A DNA stretch of 47,204 nucleotides from the NCBI GenBank assembly GCA_025936755.1, contig JAICSS010000021.1, positions 1 through 47,204 of the forward strand. Reading direction: 5' to 3'. Numbering within the stretch: position 1 is the first letter of the stretch; each line of letters opens with the position of its first letter. Under the pieces are notes generated by a model. The model had not been told where the DNA came from and ran no database searches. It saw only the letters and a program-made list of their open reading frames with translations. This DNA is from Solirubrobacterales bacterium (GTDB lineage: Bacteria; Actinomycetota; Thermoleophilia; Solirubrobacterales; 70-9). Of this stretch, positions 41,970 to 47,204 are shown piece after piece. Position numbers and translations under genes: made by a program.

Positions 41970-42203
41970 ATGTCCAAGATGATTCAGATCAGAAACGTGC
42001 CCGACGAGCTGCACCGGGACCTGAAGAAGCGGGCGGCGCTCGCCGGGATGAGCATGTCCGACTACATCAAGCGGGAGCTCGATCGGAAAAGCCGCAAGTC
42101 GACGATCAAAGAGATCCGCGAGAGGAGCAGAGGACGCAGTGCCGGCTCGACTCTGAGCACGCAGAAAATCGTCGACATCATCCGCGAATCCCGTGGTGAC
42201 TGA
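41970..42203 (+). CDS. vapB: FitA/VapB-type ribbon-helix-helix antitoxin
   Basis: A 77-residue antitoxin. The N-terminal ribbon-helix-helix reads MIQIRNVPDELHRDLKKRAA (4-23), then LAGMSMSDYIKRELDRKSRK; it should bind its own promoter. The C-terminal part (STLSTQKIVDIIRESRGD) is the toxin-neutralising tail, and the region in between is Arg/Ser-rich. A longer frame from 41856 has no support. It overlaps the toxin start by one base (TGATG). Confidence 0.9.
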   Translation: MSKMIQIRNVPDELHRDLKKRAALAGMSMSDYIKRELDRKSRKSTIKEIRERSRGRSAGSTLSTQKIVDIIRESRGD

Positions 42204-42601
42204 TGCCGGTCGTAGACGCATCGGTGCTCGTCGAGCTTCTCAGCGACGGGCGAGATGCGGAAGCGGTCCGGGAGCGGCTCGACGATGAAGACCTTGACCT
42301 TTGTGCTCCGCACCTGATCGATGCGGAGGTGGGTCATGCGCTGCGCCGGGCGGTCTATTTGGGCGAGCTCACCGCGGACGCCGCCGGCAGGGCCCTTTGG
42401 GAAGTGGATGATCTTCCGCTCGAGCGGGTGGAGCACGAGCTTCTGATCCACGTCGCCTGGGGCCTGCGCGACAACTTCAGCTTCTACGACGCGCTGTACG
42501 TCGCCCTGGCGCTGATGCTCGACGAGCCTCTGCTCACCTTCGATGCTCGGTTGGGGCGAACGGGCATAGACCTCCCGATCGAGGTGCTCGGTCAGGCGTA
42601 A
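42203..42601 (+). CDS. vapC: VapC-type PIN-domain ribonuclease toxin
   Basis: A 132-residue PIN-domain endoribonuclease. The four acidic catalytic residues are all present: D5 (VVDASV), E42 (IDAEVGHALR), D96 (FYDALYVALA) and D114 (LTFDARL). VapC proteins usually cut tRNA or rRNA; the target here is unknown. Co-transcribed with the antitoxin. It ends tail-to-tail with the gene at 42592, overlapping 10 nt. Confidence 0.93.
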   Translation: MPVVDASVLVELLSDGRDAEAVRERLDDEDLDLCAPHLIDAEVGHALRRAVYLGELTADAAGRALWEVDDLPLERVEHELLIHVAWGLRDNFSFYDALYVALALMLDEPLLTFDARLGRTGIDLPIEVLGQA

Positions 42602-43218
42602 AGGGTCTCGGAGGCGAGCTCGTCGGCGCGGCGGCTCCAGAGCTTCACTTCCATGAAGACCTCGTCGCCGTAGCCCTCGAGCGCGTCGAGCGCGATCAGG
42701 GTGAAGCGGTCCTGGGAGATCAGCTCCTGGTCGACGGTCTCGTTCTCGAGCACGGCGGTGGCGCCGACGGCGCCGCGGACCAGGGGGCGTCCCCAGACCA
42801 GGGTCACGGCTCCGCCGCGACCGTTCTCGCCGCGCCAGCGGCCGATCACGTCGTCGTTGAGGTCGATCCGCCAGTCGGGGTTGTCGGCCGCGAGGACGTC
42901 GGTGAAATCGGCCTTGGCGGCGAAGCCGCTCGGCTCGCCCTCGGGAGGCTGCACGTAGGAGACGTGGCCGAACAGCTCCAAACGCCCCTCCTCGCTCTCC
43001 GTCAGCGTCGAGCAGGGAACCCAGACCCGGCCGCCCCAGGCCCGCTCCGGGAACCAGTCGAGCTGGGCCGGAGCTTCGACGCCGGCCGGTAGGTCTTCCA
43101 GGGCGCCGATCGCCTTCACGAACTCGTCCCGCAGGCGCTCGGCGAAGCGGCCGTGGGGAATCCCCTCCTGGGTGGTGTCGGCGATGAAGCGCGGGATCGG
43201 GCGTTCGGTCGGTTGCAT
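42592..43218 (-). CDS. conserved hypothetical protein coupled to galT
   Basis: A 208-residue soluble protein I cannot name. Visible parts are PIPRFIADTTQEGIPHGRFA (7-26), AQLDWFPERAWGGRVWVPCS in the N-terminal half and RIDLNDDVIGRWRGENGRGG in the middle, the last suggesting a beta-rich domain. No membrane segment or signal. The start codon overlaps the galT stop (TGATG), so it is translated with galT and may act on the same sugar pathway. Confidence 0.7.
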   Translation of the reverse strand: MQPTERPIPRFIADTTQEGIPHGRFAERLRDEFVKAIGALEDLPAGVEAPAQLDWFPERAWGGRVWVPCSTLTESEEGRLELFGHVSYVQPPEGEPSGFAAKADFTDVLAADNPDWRIDLNDDVIGRWRGENGRGGAVTLVWGRPLVRGAVGATAVLENETVDQELISQDRFTLIALDALEGYGDEVFMEVKLWSRRADELASETLYA

Positions 43219-44285
43219 CAGAGGCACTCCCGCAAATCGGAGGCCGCCTGCTCGGGCGGGTAGACGTTGATGTCGACGCCGGTGCCGAGCTCGAACCCGG
43301 CCTTGATCGTCAGGCGAGGGGCGATGTCGACGTGCCAGTGGAACTGCTCGGCGCCGCGGGGGGCGGTGCGGATCCAGAGGTTGAGCTCGGGCGGGCCGTC
43401 GAAGAGCCTGGCAAGGGCGCGCATCGCGGTCCGGATCATCGCCGCTCCGCCCTCGTCCCCCTCGAAGCGGGCGCTCTCGCGGCGCGGGATCACCCTCAGC
43501 TCGAAGGGCGAGCGCGAGGCCCAGGGGCAGACCAGCGCCGCCTCGTCGTCGATCGCCACCAGCCGCTCCCGCCGGCGCACCTCCTCGACGAGGACGTCGC
43601 TGAGGAGGCCGCCGCCGGCGGTGCGTTCGCCGTAGGCGCCGACCCGCTCGCGCTCGCGGGCGACCGCCGCCGGCACGAAGGGGAGCGCGTATAGCTGGGC
43701 GTGGGTGTGCTCGAGCGAGGCGCCGGCGCCGCCGCCCTCGTTGACGATCAGCTGCAGGCAGGAGGCGTCGGGATGGGCGCGCATTCGCTCCCGCCAGGTG
43801 GCGATCGCGGCGGCGAACCCCTCGTCGGAAAGCTCGGCCATCGCGGTCAGGTGCTCGGGCGAGTTGATCAGCACCTCGTGCGTCCCCTCGGCGGGCCGCG
43901 AGGAGAAGAGGTCGGGTTCGCCGGCCCGTTTCGTCGCCAGCAGCGGATCGCCGGCGCTGGCGAAGGAGCCGGCGCCGGCGGCGGGTGCGGCGGAGCCGCG
44001 AACCGGGTTGTCCCGGGCGTCCGGGGACGGCTGGCCGAGGGCGGGATAGAGGTTCGGGACCACGCGCGTGGTCCAGCCGCCGGTCTCCGGGCCGCCGCCC
44101 TCCGGCCGGGTCGCGTAGAGCTCGGGCGGGGTGCGGTCCTCGCGGCCCTCGCAGAAGGGGCAGTTCTCCGGTCCCTTCGGTTCGGCCGCCCGGGCCGAGA
44201 AGCTGTCCGGGCGCGCGGCCCGGCCGGGGGCGAGGATCGTCCTCAGCCCCGTCAACTGGTCGATGCGGATCTCGGGCGAGCTCAG
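43218..44285 (-). CDS. galT: galactose-1-phosphate uridylyltransferase-like protein
   Basis: Transfers UMP between UDP-glucose and galactose-1-phosphate (or a related nucleotidyl transfer). Motifs in order: [20 protein letters not shown], the metal-binding [27 protein letters not shown], the catalytic histidine segment [15 protein letters not shown] (HxHxQ; most GalT have HPHGQ) and the C-terminal [11 protein letters not shown]. The start is uncertain: no ATG, GTG or TTG lies before the conserved PEIR. A CTG at 44285 overlapping the SPFH stop (CTGA) would fit; the first standard codon is TTG 44255, which cuts into the motif. A palindromic insert at about 43930-43986 encodes [19 protein letters not shown]. 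Confidence 0.85.
   Translation of the reverse strand: MSSPEIRIDQLTGLRTILAPGRAARPDSFSARAAEPKGPENCPFCEGREDRTPPELYATRPEGGGPETGGWTTRVVPNLYPALGQPSPDARDNPVRGSAAPAAGAGSFASAGDPLLATKRAGEPDLFSSRPAEGTHEVLINSPEHLTAMAELSDEGFAAAIATWRERMRAHPDASCLQLIVNEGGGAGASLEHTHAQLYALPFVPAAVARERERVGAYGERTAGGGLLSDVLVEEVRRRERLVAIDDEAALVCPWASRSPFELRVIPRRESARFEGDEGGAAMIRTAMRALARLFDGPPELNLWIRTAPRGAEQFHWHVDIAPRLTIKAGFELGTGVDINVYPPEQAASDLRECL
43930..43986. repeat. palindromic element inside galT
   Basis: Outer arms CGCCGGC and GCCGGCG and inner arms TCGCCAGC and GCTGGCGA pair, with an internal loop between the two stem parts. On the galT strand it resembles the palindrome at 33583 (shared TCCTTC and ATKR-coding blocks). It lies in a variable loop of the protein. 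Confidence 0.5.
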
Positions 44286-45148
44286 GAGCGGGAGGGGGGG
44301 AGGTCGTCTGCGTCGGGCTCGTCGGCTGCCGGCGGCTCCGGCGGCGGTGGGGCCGGCGGCCGCGGCGGGCGCTCGGTCCCTGCGGCGCGGCCGGCGGCGC
44401 CTTTGCCGACGAACGGCTCGAGCACGTCCATCGGCAGCGGGAAGACCACCGTCGTGTTCTGGTTGGAGCCGATTTCCAGCAGCGTCTGCAGGTAGCGCAG
44501 CTGCAGCGAGGCGGGGTTGGTGCTGATGATGTCGGCGGCGTCGGTGAGCTTCTGCGCCGCCTGCCACTCGCCCTCGGAGTTGATGATCTTCGCCCGGCGC
44601 TCGCGCTCGGCCTCGGCCTGGCGCGCCATCGCCCGCTGCATCTGCTCGGGGATCTCGACGTCCTTGATCTCGACCGCCGTCACCTTCACGCCCCAGGGCT
44701 CGGTCGATTCGTCGATGATCTTCTGCAGCTCTTCGTTGAGCCGCTCGCGGTCGGCCAGCAGCTGGTCCAGCTCCGCCTTGCCGAGCACCGAGCGCAGCGC
44801 CGTCTGCGAGATCTGCGAGGTGGCGACGAGGTAGTTCTCGACCTCGACCACCGCCCGGTTGGGGTCGACGACGCGGAAGTAGGCGACGGCGTTGACGCGG
44901 CAGGGGACGTTGTCGCGGGTGATCACCTCCTGCGGCGGCACGTTCAGGGTCACCGTCCGCAGGTCGACCTTGACGATCCGGTCGATCAGCGGGATCAGCA
45001 GGATCAGGCCCGGCCCCTTCTGGGCGATCAGCCGCCCGAGGCGGAAGATCACCCCGCGCTCGTACTCGCGCAGGACGCGGACCGAGGCGCCGACGAAGAT
45101 CGCGCCGAAGAAGACGAGGACGATGAGGATCCCTGCGACGACGTCCAT
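44282..45148 (-). CDS. SPFH/Band 7 (slipin-like) membrane protein
   Basis: A 288-residue stomatin-type scaffold. An N-terminal hydrophobic helix at 4-24 is followed by [20 protein letters not shown] (27-46), the Band 7 domain ([40 protein letters not shown]), a charged coiled-coil ([20 protein letters not shown]) and a Pro-rich acidic tail. It is paired with a NfeD gene as usual; the two probably organise membrane domains together. Its start overlaps the NfeD stop (ATGA at 45148). Confidence 0.95.
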   Translation of the reverse strand: MDVVAGILIVLVFFGAIFVGASVRVLREYERGVIFRLGRLIAQKGPGLILLIPLIDRIVKVDLRTVTLNVPPQEVITRDNVPCRVNAVAYFRVVDPNRAVVEVENYLVATSQISQTALRSVLGKAELDQLLADRERLNEELQKIIDESTEPWGVKVTAVEIKDVEIPEQMQRAMARQAEAERERRAKIINSEGEWQAAQKLTDAADIISTNPASLQLRYLQTLLEIGSNQNTTVVFPLPMDVLEPFVGKGAAGRAAGTERPPRPPAPPPPEPPAADEPDADDLPPSRS

Positions 45149-45627
45149 CAGCCTGCTCCTTCGCTCGCGTTGCCCGCGGTCTCCTGCTCCGGGCGCACCA
45201 CCAGGGTCAGCCCGTCGACCGCCTCGACCCTGACTCTATCCCCCAGCCGGACCGGGGTCGCACCCGCGGCCAAGCGGGCGCTCCAGATCGTTCCCCCGAG
45301 CCAGACCCGGCCCTCGGGATCGATCGAGCTGCGGGCCTCGGCGGCGGAGCCGACCATCTCCTCGCGCCCGGTGCGGACGGGCTCGTCGCGGTGGGCGGCG
45401 AGCACCTTGCGGGTGACGAAGTAGAAGGTGACCCCGGAGACGAGGCCGAGCGCCAGCAGCGCCCCGCCGGCGTAGTCGGCGACGTCGCTGTCGGAGCCGA
45501 AGGCGGCGACGCCGGCGGCCGTCAGCCCGATCACCCCGAGCAGGGCGAGGACGCCGCCGGTGGACAGCAGCAGCTCGGCCAGGAGCAGTCCGGTTCCGAT
45601 CAGGGCGATGACGACGAAGGCTTCCAT
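45148..45627 (-). CDS. NfeD-like membrane protein
   Basis: A 159-residue short-form NfeD: three to four TM helices in residues 4-82 ([57 protein letters not shown]), followed by the C-terminal OB-fold ([31 protein letters not shown]). It has no ClpP-like protease domain. A strong GGAGG ribosome binding site precedes the ATG by 4 nt. It is coupled to the SPFH gene downstream. Confidence 0.93.
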   Translation of the reverse strand: MEAFVVIALIGTGLLLAELLLSTGGVLALLGVIGLTAAGVAAFGSDSDVADYAGGALLALGLVSGVTFYFVTRKVLAAHRDEPVRTGREEMVGSAAEARSSIDPEGRVWLGGTIWSARLAAGATPVRLGDRVRVEAVDGLTLVVRPEQETAGNASEGAG

Positions 45628-45637
45628 CGCCCTCCGA

Positions 45638-46216
45638 TCACCCGCTCTTCAGGGCGTAGCGGCGAACGTCGGCTTCGAGTTCGGACTCGTCCCGATAGGG
45701 GCCCTGGTGGAGGAAGAGGAGCTTGCCGGAGCGGTCGTAGAAGGCGGTGTCGGGAAAGCCGCCGGCGCCTCCCACCGAGAAGAGGATGTCTTTGCCGGTT
45801 TCGGTGTAGCTGGGATACGGCACCGGAACCTCGCTCAGGAAGGTGGCGGCGGCGTCGGTGGAGTCTTCGGAGTTGACGCCGAGGAAGGCGACCTTCTTCC
45901 CGTAGCGGGCGGAGAGGTTCTGGAGCACGGGGAACTCCTGCCGGCAGGGGCCGCACCAGGAGGCCCAGACGTTGACCACGGCCGGGTAGCCGTGCAGCGA
46001 TCCGATCCGCTTTTCGTAGGCGTCGATACCGCCGCCCAGCAGTTCGTTCCCCTGCTTGTAGAGCGCGGCGAGGGGCGGCGGCGACCCAGCGAGCGCCTTG
46101 GCGTAATCGGGGTGGGAGCCGTCAAGTTCGCCTTCGGAGCCGCCGCAGCCCGCGCCGAAGAGGATCGCCAGCGCCAGGGCGGCGAGCGCCGGTAGTGGTC
46201 TAGGTCGTGCACTCAT
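45638..46216 (-). CDS. TlpA/ResA-like thioredoxin lipoprotein
   Basis: A 192-residue extracytoplasmic thiol-disulfide protein. The signal segment ends at a lipobox-like GAGC (Cys24). The thioredoxin fold has the active site WASWCGPCRQEF with C88 and C91 and the conserved cis-proline region SVGGAGGFPDTAFYDRSGK. It probably reduces apo-cytochrome or other exported cysteines, or acts in oxidative folding. The start at 46216 places the hydrophobic core close to the N-terminus; an upstream frame to 46267 is less likely. It is followed 10 nt downstream by NfeD and may be co-transcribed. Confidence 0.9.
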   Translation of the reverse strand: MSARPRPLPALAALALAILFGAGCGGSEGELDGSHPDYAKALAGSPPPLAALYKQGNELLGGGIDAYEKRIGSLHGYPAVVNVWASWCGPCRQEFPVLQNLSARYGKKVAFLGVNSEDSTDAAATFLSEVPVPYPSYTETGKDILFSVGGAGGFPDTAFYDRSGKLLFLHQGPYRDESELEADVRRYALKSG

Positions 46217-46368
46217 CCGCTCGATGGGTACAATACGTACGTTCGGTTCGCGGCTCGCGGATCGCACTGAGTACTCGGGGGGGACGCCAGTCGAGCCCCC
46301 GCAGCCTCGTTCACTTGTCCCGGCCGGATCACCGTGTGCGGTAGGGACTGAAGCCCCGGAAGCCTTTC

Positions 46369-47204
46369 ATGGCCAAGACCAGCGACGTTGCCGCAGACGC
46401 GGCAGTTCCTTCAAGCGCCGACATCGAGCGCGCGGCCGCATTCGCGCGCGAGCCCTTCCTGCTCGACGGCGAGGGGCCCGAGGCGCTCGCCCCGGGAACG
46501 GCGCGGCGCCGCGCGCTCGACGCCGCCCTGAAGGAGCTCGACGCCGGCGCCGAGCACCCGTCGATCCAGTGGCGCCGGGATTTCTCGCTGCTGCTCGGCC
46601 TCGAGCGCTTCCTCGCCACCGAACCGCCGAAGCTGCGCGACGGCGCCGAGCTGAACCCGCACCAGGTCGACGCCCTCTCCGGCACCCTCGCCGAGCTGAT
46701 GGGACAGCAGCAGACCGGCGCCGCCGAGGAGCCGGCCGAGAACGGCGGCGACAACGGCGCGGCGCCTGCCGCGGAGGTGGACGCCGGCGAGGTCGACGAA
46801 GACGAGGTCGACGAAGACGAGGTCGACCCCGACGAGGAGCCCCAGGACTGGGAGGAACAGCCGCCCGAGGAGGACGAGGAGGTCGTCGAGGAGGCGCCAG
46901 AGGATCCCGGGGCCGAGCGCCGCTTCTGGTTCGAGCACGCGACCGGCGCCGGCAAGACGGTCGCCGCCGTCGGCTTCATCGAGGCGACCAAAACCGGCGG
47001 GGTGCTGATCCTCACCCACCGCCGCAACCTCGTCGACCAGTTCATCGGCGAGATCTCCGACCGCGGCTACAAGGAGCGGCTGCGGCCGCCGCTGATGGAC
47101 GGCCGCGACGACCCCGACGGCCCGGTCACGGTCGAGACCTACCAGTGGTTCGTCCGCAACCACAAGAAGATCTCAGACGCCTACTCGATCGTGATCTGCG
47201 ACGA
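46369..47204 (+). CDS. superfamily 2 DEAD/DEAH-type helicase (3' end cut by the window)
   Basis: The first 278 residues of a larger protein. The N-terminal region (about 1-110) is alpha-helical with no known domain: IERAAAFAREPFLLDGEGPE, HPSIQWRRDFSLLLGLERFL. Residues 122-180 are an extremely acidic, low-complexity linker with repeated EVDEDEVD units. The helicase core starts with Walker A ATGAGKTVAAVGFIEA near residue 191, then VLILTHRRNLVDQFIGEI (motif Ia), and ends at Walker B IVICDE at the window edge. ATG with GGAAG upstream. Probably a restriction/repair-type or Brr2/RecQ-unlike SF2 ATPase; the exact family cannot be fixed from this part. Confidence 0.85.
   Translation, partial: MAKTSDVAADAAVPSSADIERAAAFAREPFLLDGEGPEALAPGTARRRALDAALKELDAGAEHPSIQWRRDFSLLLGLERFLATEPPKLRDGAELNPHQVDALSGTLAELMGQQQTGAAEEPAENGGDNGAAPAAEVDAGEVDEDEVDEDEVDPDEEPQDWEEQPPEEDEEVVEEAPEDPGAERRFWFEHATGAGKTVAAVGFIEATKTGGVLILTHRRNLVDQFIGEISDRGYKERLRPPLMDGRDDPDGPVTVETYQWFVRNHKKISDAYSIVICD

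Noticed and set aside
46225-46250. Possible second SOS box near CGAACGTACGTATTG
   Set aside because: The second half-site is GTAT instead of GTTC, so it does not match the LexA consensus.

Overview
This window is chromosomal DNA from a very GC-rich actinobacterium. The closest fit I can infer is the class Thermoleophilia (Solirubrobacterales-like). The reasons are the codon use, TetR regulators with a conserved Gly-Arg-x-Gly-Leu-Pro-Arg-Glu N-terminus, a DUF3105 membrane protein, an actinobacterial imuB-DUF6504-dnaE2 mutasome with a Mycobacterium-type SOS box, an OtsA/TreT-like trehalose pair, and an MprAB-PepD-like operon. The taxon is inference. The first bases are a 32-nt G homopolymer, so the left end is probably a contig-end artefact. 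The right end cuts a helicase gene.

Layout. 74-5506: FemAB-like transferase end, DUF3105 membrane protein, metF, an enoyl-CoA hydratase-like gene and three TetR regulators. 5569-10240: the SOS mutasome imuB, DUF6504 and dnaE2, headed by a LexA box. 10257-11651: a less GC-rich accessory patch with a winged-helix protein, a DUF4258-like small protein and a divergent DUF2283 gene. 11813-19739: MFS drug exporter, GroES-fold protein, LapA-like protein, methyltransferase, prephenate-dehydratase-fold orphan, two secreted proteins, a fourth TetR and purA. 19774-24614: DNA replication and ribosome cluster rpsF, ssb, rpsR, rplI, membrane protein, dnaB and a DnaC-like loader, all on the minus strand. 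24672-27868: proline-rich protein and trehalose synthesis genes. 27932-30863: two-component system with an HtrA protease. 30945-36421: FlgM-like protein, thiL, flippase-like protein, membrane glycosyltransferase and a class A PBP. 36452-41613: mechanosensitive channel, CPBP protease, L,D-transpeptidase, pyrE, a DUF480 protein and a secreted DUF1906 protein. 41750-47204: tRNA-Arg(CCT), a VapBC module, a GalT operon, SPFH/NfeD, a TlpA-like lipoprotein and a truncated helicase.

The most general signal is regulatory. Fifteen genes have a TAnnnT-like -10 box exactly 6-8 nt upstream of the start codon, which implies leaderless transcripts and decides several starts. A second signal is palindromic DNA inside genes: an in-frame insert in dnaE2 followed by an abrupt AT-rich codon patch, and two mutually similar palindromes in a glycosyltransferase gene and in galT. 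A third is a 28-bp inverted repeat between an L,D-transpeptidase gene and pyrE. There is no CRISPR array, no rRNA and no recognisable transposase. No gene-free stretch exceeds 300 bases.
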